NCBI GenBank assembly: GCA_014338405.1
Contig: JTDE01000221.1
Coordinates: 67,087-131,086 of the forward strand
DNA length: 64,000 bases
Direction of reading: 5' to 3'
Source: Paragonimus skrjabini miyazakii
Taxonomy: Eukaryota; Platyhelminthes; Trematoda; Plagiorchiida; Troglotrematidae
Shown here: positions 1 to 14,825 of the stretch, piece after piece
Layout: the number at the start of each line of letters is the position of its first letter
Position numbering within the stretch: position 1 is the first letter of the stretch
The notes under the pieces: generated by a model
Databases searched by the model: none
What the model was told of the DNA's origin: nothing
Seen by the model: the letters and a program-made list of their open reading frames with translations, nothing else
Made by a program: the position numbers and the translations under genes

Positions 1-3000
1 TACGCTTCGTTAACCTATACTCAAAAAGAGGAACAAGGTAGAGGTCACACTAAAAACCATAAATTTAGGAAGGCGTCCAAGGAGACAGTATGATATGACT
101 CCAAGTTGGAAATGCAATAGGGGCAGATAGCCTATACCGACGGCTCTTAAAATATTTAGGTCACAGTAGTCCACTTTTCCTCTCCTTTTCAAGACCATTT
201 TGGTGAATCTTCATTTACGCAACGGTTATCTCAGCCAGTATTTTGTACAGATTTTATATGGAGATGAATTATTATACGACTGGCAAGTTGGCAATATCCA
301 AACAATGTCATGAGTGTTTACTTGCATTCGAAGACAGTGCTGCGCTATTAATTACCCGTAATGTTCATTTACATTAATATAAAATAGGGCAAGATAGTTC
401 TTTACATACAATCAAGTGGCGTGACTAATGCTGTTGATTGTGAGTTAGAATGAAGCTTTAATCCGTTGGGGCAGTTTGAAAACTGAGGATTAGAACATCG
501 GAAAGAAGTCGAATTTTCTGCCTTGAGTTCAACCAAACGGAAGAACTGGTCCCGAGGGATAGCGTGACTGACTTAGCTAAGGGCTTCCAAACCCAGTAGA
601 GGAAACGGGTGAAAAAATCACTCTGTTCAGCTCGAAGATGTTTGCAACGGAAAAGAAAATACAAGAGTATATACTGGATGCGTAATAATCTATAAAATGT
701 ATAAAATGTGAAGGCTGAACAGCAATTATTAGGTCCAGTGGTTAAAGTCAGTAAGCAATAAACGTGACGTATTAAGGATTGCGCAAGTGATATACAGTGA
801 AGAACAATCTTGAAGTAATTTTGGAATTTCGGTCCATTTCTGTCGATAAAATAGGTCTCTCAGACGTTGTTACATCGTACTTAATGTAGGGTCTGTTGTC
901 ATTTGAACGAATGATGTTCATAAAGCACTAGACCCTCTAGTAAACCAATAAGTGCGTGACGGGGAAAATTAGACACCACCGGGTTTTTATTAAGTTTGAA
1001 CAACACATGGCAATTATTGCCCGAACAGTCTAAAGGTTGCTGTCAGATGTGAGTAGTCAATAATGTCACCCACAAATATTCCCAAGACCTTTGTAACAAT
1101 ATACTGAATAAAGTGATGAGTGGGATGTTCTTTATAAAAGCATGAGGTTTTAAAAGGTGCTCAAACGTAACATGAGATCGCATCACTCTGTGTATAACTC
1201 GTTCACGAGCACTACTCATGTAATTCCATCCAAATTAACTTTGGATATACTGGATGGCGTAGAGCGATAGGATGAATTCAGCCCCAACCTCTCAATAGTC
1301 CCCAATATGCATGCAGGTTTGTTATGCGTTTTAATACAATAGCATGATGACGTATCGTTTTTTACTTTCCTGAAGGACCATAATGTACATTAAGAATCCA
1401 TTGCCATTAGACAAAACTAGCAATTATATGTATGATATAAAGGGTACAGATTGATCTTAGAGTTGTGTCAGGAATACGGCAAGAGAGTACTGAAAGAATG
1501 TTGGAAAAGCATTTTGAGATGAATTAGCGTATTAGACCATGGTCACAGTTTCTGTACTCGGTAGTCACGCACCATACACGGGTCTTGAAAGCTTGTTGGA
1601 AAAAGTCGACGTAATTAGGTGAGACCTTGTAGCTACAGAAGACCATTTGGTTGCGAAAGCCGTCGAGTATATGAAAGGCAACTGTGTTGTGAATGAAACT
1701 GATGGATTATTGATGAGTAGTCGGGAATCTGGTTAATTTTAATTTTACACGATCAGGCAACCTGAGGATTACCCATAGATGGTAGTGATCGAGGGTATGA
1801 ATATGCTAGTTCGGTCGTGCTTAATATGAAGTCAACGATACAGCAGTCAACAAGGTTGCCTCATAAAAATGTGGTACAGTTTTAATCTCTGTCCTGGCAA
1901 GGATATTCATTATTGGCGAACTTTAACGAGAGCTGTTTAGTTTGAAAGGGGCTGACTTAAAATTCTACCTGGCTACTAAGTCTGCGAGCAAACATGAATG
2001 AGGGTCATCTTGAAGCTGAATCAGCAGGAATGCTTGACGGATTGCTTGAATTTAGATTTACCATTACTTGAAATCTGATCCTACACGGCGACCAAAGTGA
2101 CCCATATTGACAATCAAATGAAAAGACCTTACAGGTCAAGATTATGGTACACCTCTGTGCATTCCTCAAAGTTATCCGACAGTTCGACAGAATCATCTTA
2201 CCTGTTATATCAATTACATTTCTGTGTCACGTTTCACGTGTGTTTGATCAACAGTATCTAACAATTTTAACCTAGTATTGACACCTGTCTATACATGCTT
2301 GACCAATGTTCTGTCACTCTCAGATTCATTACGTTACCAATTTCAGTCTCGAATTATACACTACGAATTATGTAAATGTTTCCTGTGGTCAGACGAAACT
2401 TATGTATCAGAAATAAGTGCATACCAACGAAATCAAATTGCTGGTTTCTTCAAAGCTGTTATGAAAGTATGACGATATACTCTCCTTAATGTAACTACTA
2501 GATGGCTTATGTTTCAAACAATGACATTCCAGTTTCGGCACGAGTGAAGTCAAGATCGTAACTGAATTATGAAACTTCTGGAGATTTCTGGATTAAACTA
2601 CTCAGAGAATCGTGTTTACAGTTCTGGAGTCGAATTACAGGATCATTTGAACGATAGTGAAAATGTATTACTCTACGGAGAAATACGTGGTTTGCAAGAT
2701 GAATTGCTTTCGAACGCTCTGCTGTCAAGTAGTTATTCATTTAGACTCGTAGTCAACTTCTCTTTGAGGAAAAGGCTCAGCTTTCGGTACGGAAGAAGCA
2801 TTTGTTGAATTATTACATAATAGTGATAATTTAATGATCAGGTTAAGACGCAGTACTGAAGCAAGATTAAATCAACCCTTGTAGCCCATCAAAGTGCCTG
2901 AAGCCATTCTCTTGGTTAATCGGACAGCAGACAGATGGCTCAGGAGACTAACCAAGAAGCATATGTCAAACCGGTTGCGCCAATCATTGTCAACGGGACA

Positions 3001-6000
3001 ATACCTATGCTCCAATCAATCAAAGGTGAACGTTATCAATCACTAGTTTTTTGATTATTACGAGACAGAACAGAGACGTATTCAACTTGTTGTGTAGTCA
3101 CAGCGTGAAGACGCAGTAAGCTGCTCAACTTCATGGTGGTTGTTTTAATCGTTCGTCTTAGGCTCCTGTTGTACGCTTCTAAAAGGTGTGACGGTTCAGA
3201 TACGGTTGTCTTGGTTTTCTCAGTTAAGATGAAGAGATTTTAGAAATTGCCAATAGTTATTCTTCTGCTCACAAGCTGATCGTTTGTTCCACTTTCAAGT
3301 GCTAGATGTTCCTACCAAAAAGTATGCGGAATGAATTCACCTGACGAACTTCGTGTTCTCCATAATATATTTGGATTTAAAAGGGTGACAGACCACTCAA
3401 CCTTCTCGCTCACAAGTGATCGCGATATTCTCATTTAGTTATCAGTAGCGAAAATGTCTTTTAATATGTATAATGCTTTCCGTAGTTTCAAATTTACGAG
3501 AAGTAATCTTCCTGGGCCCATCGATTAGATCTAGCGTGACAGTAAATGTATATCCATTCCAGGCCACGGGGCAAGTGTTTCGGTATGAAAGTTTGGTCGT
3601 GCCAACTCTGAGACTAATGACTCAGTGACTAACACAAACAGGTCGTAAGAGGTTGACTGGATATCTAGTCCTCTTTTTCGTAAGAATTTGTACTGACAGG
3701 CTGTACCAAAAATGGAACTCGAGTCTTTAATATCTCATTTTGCAGAAGTTGGGTAAAAACTTCATGTGGATGCAAAGGTGGCGATCGCACGCGAATGAGG
3801 TTCATTGAACACTTGACAAACATTCGTCACAGACGTATTCAGACAATTTATCGAAGATAGTTTTAAAACAAGGACAGAAGAGTGATGTCAGATATTTTAC
3901 TCCAGAATAAACTTCGTTGCGTTTCTACTCATATTTATGACGAACTGTGTGGACATACAAAGCACAAACTCATACAAATCTTTAAAACTCTAAACCTGTT
4001 CGAGTACCATCGATAAATCATGAACGTTTCAAACAGTCCCCTTTATATGCATAGGCTTAGATGGAAAAATCCAGAAGTATTTATTTCTGTCTACCGTAAC
4101 AAACGCTTGCTCTGGTTTACATAGTGGTCATAAAGCTTTAATGGGATCCATCTCCTGCTGAGTCATCAACTGATGCATCGGTATGAGCTAAATCTGGCCC
4201 CTTCCGGGTTTCCCGTTTATTGCAAGATGATGATTGCATAACCTTTTGTTGACTTCAGTTTGTGAAGTTCGTGGCAATCCTGATTACAAACCGGAGTTTA
4301 CTTCTCCAATGATATGATGTTTCTCAACTACTTTATTTCACCGAGTGGGTGCTATTTCGGTCCCTTCTGTTTAAGACCAATAGCTACGCAGTAAAGTGTT
4401 CGAACAAGACCTTCTCCCCAACGCTGTTTATTTAATGGACTCCCATAGTTCCTTCCGAATAGCAGTTGAAAGATCGCTGTTGCTCAACGAACAGTATCGC
4501 ACTTTCTCACAAAATCTTGTGGATAATTGCACTCACCATATACCTGCTCAAGCTAACGCATTTATTTACATAAGTTGTCTACAATACAAAACGTTGGACC
4601 TGCTAGTTCTATTTTGTGTACTGCTGAAGCGAAGCTTACGAAATACAGATTCTGGGGTCTGCAAACTCTGCTGATTTGTTGCATATCTACAGAATTCATT
4701 AGTTTTCTTAAGGTTTTTAATAAGTAGGAACCGAAGGTAACAAATAAACTTGTTACCCCACGAGTAATATATGCTCGGGATTATCGATCAATTTATCTGC
4801 ATTGATTAGGAGACTACTGCCATCCTATCTTCTGTTGAACCCCGAACTGTGGAGCTTGTCAGCTATGTCTTTCCAAGTGAGCTAGTAAACTATGGGCTAA
4901 GTGGATTGTCTGCGATCATTAATGCTTACGTTAAATGCACGCAGTAGAGGTGATCTCTCCAGTTTATTTTCCAGCAGAGTTATCTCAGTCTTATTTGAGC
5001 AAACAAAGACTAGGAAAAAGCTAATAATTTCATTGCTTTTTAAGTGTGTGTGAACAACAGTTCAGTGTACAAATAAGACACTAAAGTTTTCTTACGGGAA
5101 ACAAATAGCCCCATAGTCTGAAATCTGTTTCGTTAAGTTAGTTTTTTTCTACTGTTTACGTTGCTTGGAGTTGGGGTATAGCTTACTACATCCATCCAAG
5201 CATGTATCATCCTGAATGTCTGTATAACTCTGTCACAATCTCGATAGCACGATCCAAGGCGGTTTCCTGCTTATCTACACCAAACTATGTCTTAATATTG
5301 AGCACACCACGGTATGATACGACTAGATGGTTCACCTACGTTTACCAAGAACTTACGTGATTTGATTGTTTCTCGGATTCACAGAAGATGTTTCACAGTA
5401 TCTGCTAAACTGACCAAAAGTAGAATAGCTCCGGAAATACCCTGACCAATGCACTACACTTCGCACAGGCAGTTTTGTTTATAGGGTGAATTCAATCGAA
5501 TTAATCGGTGCATTGTCTACAGTTGACGAAAAGGTGATCATCGAAGATGTAACGGGAACAGCTGAGGCGAAATTTTATACTAGGAAACTGACAGCCAGTT
5601 TCGTTACACGGTTTGGCAAACAGTTTCTAACAGAAGTAAGCTCCGTCAGCAAACAAATGCTTGTACAAACTGGGGATGGGAAACTGACAAGTGTTCCGGC
5701 CTATAACGAGAAGGCTGATATATGATTAAGTCCTGGTTGAAGTTGCGCCTGACTGGCCTCAAATCCTAATTCAGAGTTCACCTGGAAGAGTTCTGATCGG
5801 GTTACACATATAACAGTCAGTCTTGATGCTGAATGCAATCTGTTTTAAGTTCCGGTTTCCTTTTAATCGATGGAGTTAATCTACTAGGATTGTCACCATC
5901 AACTTTTGTGAAGTGGTGGGGTAATCATTCTGCTGTATGTGGAACCTCTTGAAGTTGAACATATTGATCATTACTAACTGTTAAGAAATATAGCAGTCAA

Positions 6001-6788
6001 ACACTCTACCGAATCATTTCTTGCAAATGATATAATCAAACATCTTACCAATGAAATCGAAAGACGTAATTCTTCTGACACTAGCGTCGAAAGTTGCACT
6101 CTGAACACATCTGTATATGTAACGTGATTATGATGCGCTGAAAGTTAAGGATAACCATCCACTGTTAGATAGACTAATGAATGTATGGCTGTCTGTATGT
6201 GTTCACTTTCGACCATCACGTGGTCACACCAGTGTGTATGTCACATCTACAGTACAGTTTTAGTGACCCATATCTAGCTAATTTACACCGATCTCTTTTA
6301 TTAATCTGGATCTGTTTAATCTCATTCTACACTGAATTGAACCAAAACCTGTTTATAAACTATGTCAAACTCTCCTCCCTCGCCAGTGGATAATTCGGCC
6401 GCAATACTTGGCCTTTCATACAGGGCGTGATCAGACACTTACCGCTGTATGACAGGCGTGATGTGCACAAGGACACTCTTATCTCTCATTAGGTTATTTC
6501 GTTTCCGATAGTTGTGAACAGTGGTGGTGTTGTTCGTGGTTTTGGGTGATAATTTTGTCATTGGTATGTTCGCCGAACCTGGCAGTTAGGTTGCAAACAT
6601 TTCATCATCAAGCGAGTTGACATCATTTGTACGTATGTATTGTTTTGAGCATGCAATATGGTATACGCTAAAACACACTGATGATATCCCCTGGTTTAAT
6701 GATAAAGCGCTTGCAATCCTCGTTTATTCAATAGGTTCCATTTAGACGATTAATTGAGCAGGTAACCGTCTCCAAGTGCTAGATTTCT
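1..6788. other. No recognisable gene
   Basis: I see no recognisable gene, RNA or mobile element here. Short plus-strand open stretches at 2278-2808 (one frame, three stops), 4396-4674 and 5481-5725 have plausible protein-like composition, and the last follows an acceptor-like site (ttttgtttatag at about 5474-5485). None matches a family I know, and the stop frequency over 3.9-5.7 kb is about what chance gives. Any exon here is speculation. Confidence 0.5.
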
Positions 6789-6880
6789 AAGCTCCTGGCG
6801 TGACTTCGTAGCTCAATTTGTGATGTGACTGTCGCGTTTGAACATGTTTCTGTTACTAGTTCGAATGCGATCGAAGTTTT
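6789..6880 (+). mobile_element. tRNA-derived SINE, family 2 (copy 1)
   Basis: The stretch holds a box A-like tagctcaa near 6809 and a box B-like agttcgaatgc at about 6858-6868, spaced as in RNA polymerase III internal promoters. It lines up along its length with the copy at 54.8 kb: a gagctccYgg-type leader, then gacttYgtagctYaa, then a tcgcgtttg block, then the box B. Box B is eroded at its last bases (atgc instead of atcc), so this looks like an old copy. Confidence 0.6.
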
Positions 6881-8437
6881 TTCATGGTTGTTTTCTAAAG
6901 TGTTGAGCTCCCACACCATTTATCAGTAACTTACATTACTGTTTCATTTACAGCATCTAAAACCGTGTGCTTTCCTAAATAATCTCAATTGGTTGAATAA
7001 ATGCGAACTATTGTCCTTCTTGGTTTCTTAAAGTTACTTTCCGTGAAATGGCTAGAGCGGATTCGAACATTTAGAAACAGTTCAAAAGCTGTACACGACC
7101 CACCAGATTTGTACAGTCAAATAAAACTCTCCACAACAAAGTTAACCAGCGGGAAACAATAAATGTGTTCAACGAAGTCTCGACTAGCACTTGTTCTGTA
7201 TCACTGCTATTGTACATACTCATAGTGATATACGGGAGCACGCATAAACTTTAGTACTTCTCATGAGGTCAATGCATAAACAGCCTATGTTTTGTCCCAT
7301 AAGACTGCAATATTTCAACCTAGAAGTGGTTGGTGTAATAGTATTCCCCTTATGGCTTTGGGAGGTTGGTTCTTCGATGTAGATGGTTATAGCAACATTG
7401 TTCGCATCCAGTGAACGTCTTTTAGGGTGTCTCTTTTTGAGAATCAATCTCTGATGAAAGCGTTGTCCTCGGATTTAGGTCCTAGCAACCAGTTGACTGG
7501 TGCATCGTCACAAGTGTTTATTAATGTTAGTCATGCTGCTAGCTCGTACACCAGGTCTTCTGCTCAGACCTTTTTATCGTCGAATACAATGGAATGCCTA
7601 TTTATCAAATTTTACTTCACCCTGTGGTAAACCTCAATCATTCACGCTATTAAACAGGATTATTCTTGGCTCAATATAGGTACTAGTTGGGACCGGCACT
7701 CAGCACTGGTCTCCGAATCACAGACACTGAACGGTTTGGCGGCATAGTTTTGAAACTGTTGGAATTCCACAGCGAGTGATATGCACTTTTCATATGTGTT
7801 CAATAACGGCTAGATTGCTCAGATACCTTCTGTCTACCTTTTAGGTCAGAATAATGGACATTGTCTGCTACTGAAAATGTCTTCGTGCAGGAAAGTTATC
7901 GGTTTTTACGCTCATGCAGTTGCCAGCATAATTAAAGCCATTGTGGAGTGAACTAAACGTACGGTAACCTACGCAAATTCTTAAAGTATATGCCGCTTAT
8001 TCCGTATCATTTTTGAGAAGTGTACTGTATTGACGGACGTGCCTTTACGGGTGATGTAATCATTAGTTAGTTGAGGAATTTCGTCCAAGTAAACATGCAC
8101 ACCAACACACTGTTATCGTTGTATAACTCAAGTAAGCTTGAGCAAAGGATCATGAACATTCCAGAATAGAATATTTTGCCATTTGTTTCTGTACTCATGG
8201 AAACAATGTCAGGTGACATATATGACAGCAGGATGTCCCTGACTTTGCCGAGCCAATTAAAATAGTTATAACTGCATTTGACATAAACTCAAATCTGACC
8301 GGATCACACAGATGGTCACATTCTGTTCATCGTGTGTTCAAAAGTACGATTAATGTACAACCTTCCGGATGGAACAAACATCGTTTCGGGTTGGTCCAAA
8401 AATGTGCGCTTTTACTAAGTTTCAATTTTAATCTAAT

Positions 8438-8515
8438 GGTTTATTATTGTTTATTTATTTTGGAAGGTAATTTATTTTATTTATCGTTTCATTGTTTATT
8501 GTTATTTGTTTATTC
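8438..8515. repeat. T-rich (TTTA/TTTG)-type low-complexity tract
   Basis: About 78 bases are almost entirely T and A with scattered G, in irregular ttta and tttg units. This is low-complexity DNA and not a coding signal, although a short open frame runs through it. Confidence 0.8.
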
Positions 8516-11500
8516 GTAGTTACTTTTGACAACTCATCTATACAAATTTTAATTTTCATTAATATTTTATTCTCTGCAGTATGTAGATGACGATGATTAG
8601 GCTTGGGTAACCAATAAACTTGGCATTGCAATAATAAATAAACTTAGTCGGTAGGCTTACGACTAAAGCAGACATTACACGATTTTTGTTGTAATGGATT
8701 TCGCTACATCTCCATTAACGTAATGAAATAAAAATTCCAAATCACAAAACAATTACGAAAAGTGCTCGAGTGAAATTGTGTTATAATTGTAAATACACAG
8801 ATTGCTCTAAACCGTTTAACTGTTGCATTTCGTGATCATAATATCCATAGAGGCCAATATTCATAAATAGTTTTGTTATATTTGAAAGTATGAACTCAGC
8901 TGTAGGTTATTTGCAGAGTTACTCGTATTCATCCTCATGACTTATCCGGATACAAAGGGTAACTCGGGTCATTAATGTTTAGGTACACATACAACGGTTT
9001 ACCTATTAATAATTGACGAGGTCAAGATTGTCCAAAAAATAAACACTACTAACTTACTGGTAAGTACGTCACCTTCAAAAATACTAACAAGCATTCGATA
9101 ATTCCGGCTGGTTTGACAGGATTTGTAAAGTTTTGAAATTCAGAATTTTCCTAGTCAGAATGACAATCTTCATCTTGAACAGCAAGTTGACGTCCGAACA
9201 AAGCTGTCCACAGACCAAGGAGTTAATTCGCTGTAAGTTATCTATAAAATATCCGACTTTCATCTCTCATTCATGATAGTGGGAAATGACAATATTTACT
9301 GCAAAAACGACTGCCATAAAGCTTGACCAACCGTAGTCTGTTTTAGATAAAACAATACTAAAGATAACATGAGCTTGCTAGCAAGGGATGTTTCGGTATC
9401 CCCGTATAACGTATTACATAGAATAACTCCAAACTATGAGTGCCGTGACATATATCCACAAAAAGTGCATCACAGTAAAATATTTCACAAACGTGTACGC
9501 TAAAACGGTGAACCTTCAAAACAGAATCTGCAAAGGCATTTTGTTATTAATATTTCATTATTGTTCATTAATTTCAACTCAGACAACGGTTTTGCCCATT
9601 TTTTTATTGATGGTCATATACAGACAAATAGTTTATGACCGATTCCCCTTTGTTTGGACTTATCAGGCGAAGATAGTGCGAATGGGAGATCGTTCATGTT
9701 ACTAGACAAACCTCTTGTATTGTTGACTAATATTACTTTGAGCATTGCTTGTGACACCTGATCTTACTATAACTTACACATCAGTTATACATAGATAATG
9801 CATCACAAGTTATGCTCATAGGATTGTTGATGAAGCGGCTAAAACTTACGGTTATTAAAGTATTTGTTTGTTAATTCGTTTTGTCACTCACTCTATTCTC
9901 ACCGGATGAGTCCAAACAAAGGCTTAGCGTTTGCGGGATGGTCGTTTGAAGATGTGCGTTGTAAAAAGCCATACTCACCGTATGGTAATGTGGCCGTAGT
10001 CATTGTGAACTGGTAACCGAGATGAAATGTGCCCATCCAAATCAACAAAGTATGAACAAGTTACATATCAGTTTTAACAATTATATATCATCCCGACTTG
10101 TAGATAACCGTTGAGTACATAAATGCTTTGTTTTCAAACTTTACCACGTATCCTCACATTTACTATCATGGTCTAGTGCAATGACTAACTTGCTGTTTAG
10201 AAAAAGTTTTCATATTGTTTGCAAATATGTCTTTTTCAGATAAACCTACGCAAAAAAATCCATTAACTTTGCAAATTACAGACTGGACTTATGTTTCAGA
10301 GTAAGACAGGTTCCATTACCATCAGTGGATGTTAATCGATCTAACGGTAACCTAACGTGTGTATTTTCACTGTCTAACATTGTTTATCTTGACAATGTCG
10401 GTGTGATAACAATCGTGCCCCGTAATCCCCTCAGGCGTTTAGATTACGTGACCCTTTCCAGTATGCTGGGGTTTGTAGTGCGCATGAAAATGGTGTGGCT
10501 TTAGCTCTGAGAATGTTGAAAGGTTTTTAGTATCATTTATCCTTAATTGGGTACATGAGTTAGTATGTTTTATTTTTTTGTTGTCATTGGGCTTGTCTGT
10601 TCAAAACAGCGTACAAATTCACAACACCATTAAACGGAGTGGATCGTACAGCTACTGGTTCCAAACACCTCGCGTTGGAGAACGATAAGGATACACCCTG
10701 CTTTACAGGTGACTCGTTACAATAGTTCCCATAGCACACAGCACTTGTGAATAATCAAGCAAAGTCAATGTAACAAACAAAACGTATTTGAAATCCACCT
10801 ATTTTCAACAAATAAATGATCACCACAAATCCCTAGGATTACGTTGCACACCGTTAGTCAGCCAAAGTGTCAAAACCGGGCAAACTTGAGTGATAACTTC
10901 AAACGTACAAAACCCATGGTGTGAAAATTAAAAAAACGAAAAACAACTAGATTTAGAAGGGCACGAATTCTCAACGATGTTGATGGTTAATCGATCAATG
11001 AACACGAAAGCGTTGTTATGAATGTGTGTACATTACATTCTGAACGTGGCTGAATTTACTGTGCTGATCATTCTATGACAGTGGTTGTAAATAGAAGAGT
11101 GAAATATTTGCGAGGCCACACTTCCGCTACATATCTCTCTTTCACGGTCAGTGCGCAGCCGATGTCGCTGAAAACCAAGGTGAAATTAATCATATACGCG
11201 GCCGTCATCTCTGCAGCTAATATTTCTTATCACTTGTCCCTAGTGTTCCACGGTTTATTTTCGCGTCACAGTAGTACGGCGCACGGGGGCACATATGAGC
11301 TCAAGCGTACACTTGAATCTGGTCTCACTGTTACACTTCCACTTTCAGCTGTACAAACGTATACGGACGCAGTCACTTGTAGTCAGTTGACTGCACTTAG
11401 TGCTCTGATCTATTACACATGACATCCGAAATTATGTAACGTGTTAACCGCGGTATTGTCCGGAAAACTTCGTCTTAAAACATCTTAAAATACAAACCTT

Positions 11501-11607
11501 AATTATGTCAGTGGAATGGACCAGTTTTCCACATTTGGGACCCAAGTAACACTTGAGGAACTTACGGAATAAAGTGGAACACTTTCCTCATGCAGGGAAA
11601 GTAACAC

Positions 11608-11646
11608 ATTATATATATTATGTGTTATATATATTATATATATATA
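11608..11646. repeat. AT-dinucleotide-rich microsatellite
   Basis: An interrupted (TA)n run carries short tgtg interruptions. It is a simple repeat. Confidence 0.85.
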
Positions 11647-14600
11647 AACGGTTACGAAGCCCTCCGATATTATCACCCTGTTGTGTCCTTATTTCAGTAG
11701 CGGGTGAAATCGGCTTTCAAGGTCTGGGTGTTTTAACAACACAGAAAGAGTGGAAGAGAAAACCACACGGAACAAAAGCACAAAGTTACACTTTATAGCA
11801 AACAATAACTGCGTATAAATTGCAATGCAGGAATGTTGTAGGGCAGAACGGGAGGAGTCTTTAAACAAATATATTAAAGTATACGGACATGTTAGTAGAT
11901 ACTCTGCCAAAACTTCGAAAAGACTTCTGACCGCACAAGTTAAGGATGTTCAACTGCAAACGTACATGACCAGATTGGATTTCCGGAACGAGTGTAAAAT
12001 GCTACGTGAATAACAAAAGCTGTCAAAAGATACACTCAACGGTGTCTGAACGAATAATATAGGTCATATGTGTTTTCTACAAAGTTTGAGCGTAGAGTGA
12101 ACATGCAGTACGAATGTTTGGCAGTCGCTATTGGGAGAATTAATATTTGTATGCAGCACTTCACTTGCTCGAACTGGTGAGCTCACGCTACGAAAACGTT
12201 GTCATTTATAAAAACAGTTTGTGTTGGTCCATCATTCGATACTGACGAGTAGTGAAACGATCCACAAATAACGGAACCAGGAACAGAACATTGTTAACTG
12301 AAACACTTGATGAAAACTGTAAAAGTGACCATAGTAAGGCTGGACGGATAATGTTGATATTCAGTGATCCAATATCAAGCAGTGACCAGCAGACCGCAAG
12401 CTTCCTCGGTTGATTAGCAGATTGCCAACATTTGGTTTCTTCGTCAGACTCAACAAACCCTGGCAGAAACTATGTACATTTTTGCGGCTACCACGAGATA
12501 GCCGGGGATAAAATTTTATAAATGAATATTCTTCGATTTTACAGAATAAAGTTGGACAGTTCAATAACCAATGCAAATTAAGTGGCAACAAAACCGGATG
12601 GTTGAATGGATACAAAAAATGTTGCTTATCACTCACAATAATGGTACAGAAAAACGACGGTCGTTAATTTGTTCGTGCTAGCATTGATAAATCGAAGCAC
12701 CATTTTACACCAGTTTCTGCCAGAATTGGACTATATGATAAAGGACCGCTTGTTTTAGTTTACGCGTTCGATTTAAATCGAAACTGGCCTTTGGAATATG
12801 TCAACCGTTAGGCCCAAAATGATCTCTGGTATATTTGATTGAACGTAGATGTCAAATAGTCCTAAGAAAACGTAGTAACTAAAAAGAATGTCCCGTGCTG
12901 ATTGGTTCAGTGAGCTGTACACAGTAGATGACATTATGGAAAGTAACTAGTTACTTCAATCGGTTAATCAGAAGTTTAAAGGAACAGGAAACCCATATCA
13001 TCATTCTGCGTGACAGCGCACAGTTCTGCTTCTGGGTTACAGATTGGTTGTGAAGGGGTTCCAACTAACAATTGGACAGATTATTCCCTTGGAACGTGAA
13101 CTCAGTAGTGAGTACCGGGGCATGAGTCTTTGGTGAGCTAAGCGGATTGAAAGACGGTCAACAGGAACAACATGATAACGCTTTTCATTCGAGCGGAACT
13201 AATGAGCAAAGTTACAGAAAATCCCAGTCCGATGAAGTGAAACACGTGATTATTCTTTAATGATCCTCTTCAGCATGCATTGGAGCTTTCGGTTGCATGC
13301 ACTCCAGAAGAATGTGAGATACATACCGCCAGAAATAAGTCTGGGAACACACACCTACCGCTGTGTTTGCAGATCACGGCCAGTGGCTGATTATAAAAGT
13401 TTATTTGACAGAGCGACCACTCATATCTCTGTCTACTAGCACTCGTCCGGAGACACGCCTTAGTAGTTGAAGGCTGGAATTCGATCTGATGTTGAAGTGT
13501 AGGTATAGATATTACTTTGATCTTTCCGTGAGGTACATAACTTATTTTCATTCTAGTAACAACACGGTTCCTTTATATGATACTGCAAAATGAATTGGAG
13601 GGAACTGGACACAAGTTATTCTGTAAGCTTAAATATATCCTTCAGTTATTCCATGCAGCTATATATGGTAACATTCCTGTTTCTTTTTCGAACTAATATA
13701 TCCTTGGTTACTTTTGGACCAAGATTACCGACTGATTAGTTTGCAGCACGTATCCTGCGAAGAAGAGAACCACATTTTTATGCGTGGAATATTTGATGTG
13801 ATACAGTGGCTTGTTGAACTTCTGCGCTCCCCTGCGCATGTTTCATGGTGACTAGCAGTACCCTAAAACCCCCAGAAATTAATCAGCCAAAAAACTTTCA
13901 ATAGTTACAAAATAATTTGCATAAAACAACCCCACTGACTAGACCAAACGTCCCAAAACTAAATTGGATACCAACGATCATGGAAGTTTACCCCACCCTC
14001 CCGAAAAAATACACTGCAACAGTTTTGCCTGGTCAAGGTTAACTTGTTCATATGTTGACAATAAAAGTAACCATTGAAGCATACAAACCAATTAGTCGAC
14101 TATGCTTACACATGGCCGTGGCAGGTTAAAACGTGGTATATATCTAACGCAAAAACCCAACGTAAGGCTTATCCAATTTATCTTAGAAATGTGCTTGAAC
14201 AAACTGGTTCCAACGAGCTCGGTTTGGCTTGTACTGATAGCACCTTTGCGGGCCTAACTGTTGCTCATCAAATGGTTCCTTACCGGTGCGGCGGCCCCAT
14301 GTAGTGACGAAAGTGAATAAGTAAATGTAGCATACACAACTGTACCGACCCGGTTACACTGTGTGTCTTGCCTGTACTAAAGACATTTCACTTAATCAGG
14401 CGAAATAGTTAGAGTGAAGTAATAGCGTGTACGTAGAGAGTTCTCTTGTCCGTTTGCCTTTGGAACTGATGTTTACCCACGTCATTTCGGGGAATAAAAT
14501 TGAGCAAACAGAACTGAATTGGTGTTGGTAGTAGGATGCAAATACCTGTGTAAAACAGTCATCGTCGGACTCTTTACTAAGCCGAAATAGGTCAACCGTA

Positions 14601-14825
14601 TATGCACCTACATGTAACTGTACTATGACAATACACCAAATACTAAACGGTATAACGTTCACCAGTTTGCTGTTCGTCATCCATTTTAAGTTGGTCTGTT
14701 TATAGATAGTGGTGTTTGTTATTTCTGAATGTAATCCTTCGTTATCATCTAATGACAAACAACACAGCATGTTCAAAGTTAGAGTCGGCGTGCAGTAAAC
14801 CTCATTTTGAAAGGTTTGTATCATC

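Larger units (their letters stand above)
6881..14825. other. No recognisable gene; simple repeats
   Basis: No gene was recognised. A divergent further SINE-like stretch may sit at 7020-7090. The longest open frames (11075-11422 plus; 13270-13551 minus and the plus frame over it) match no family I know and lack convincing splice or start context. A plus-strand open stretch at 7427-7630 follows an acceptor-like cttttag but has no other support. Confidence 0.5.

Noticed and set aside
1705..1735. Shared tgatgagtagtcggg block at 1.7 kb, 41.8 kb and (less well) 31.7 kb
   Set aside because: The 31.7-kb case is Penelope coding sequence (KSPTTHH). The other two do not translate to Penelope motifs, and the match is too short to define an element by eye.
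7020..7090. Another SINE family 2 copy
   Set aside because: aaatggctagagcg and tcgaacatttagaaac recall the family, but box B is not recognisable. Too diverged to call without alignment.
11075..11422. 115-codon plus open frame
   Set aside because: Composition is plausible, but there is no motif, neighbour or splice context to support a gene.
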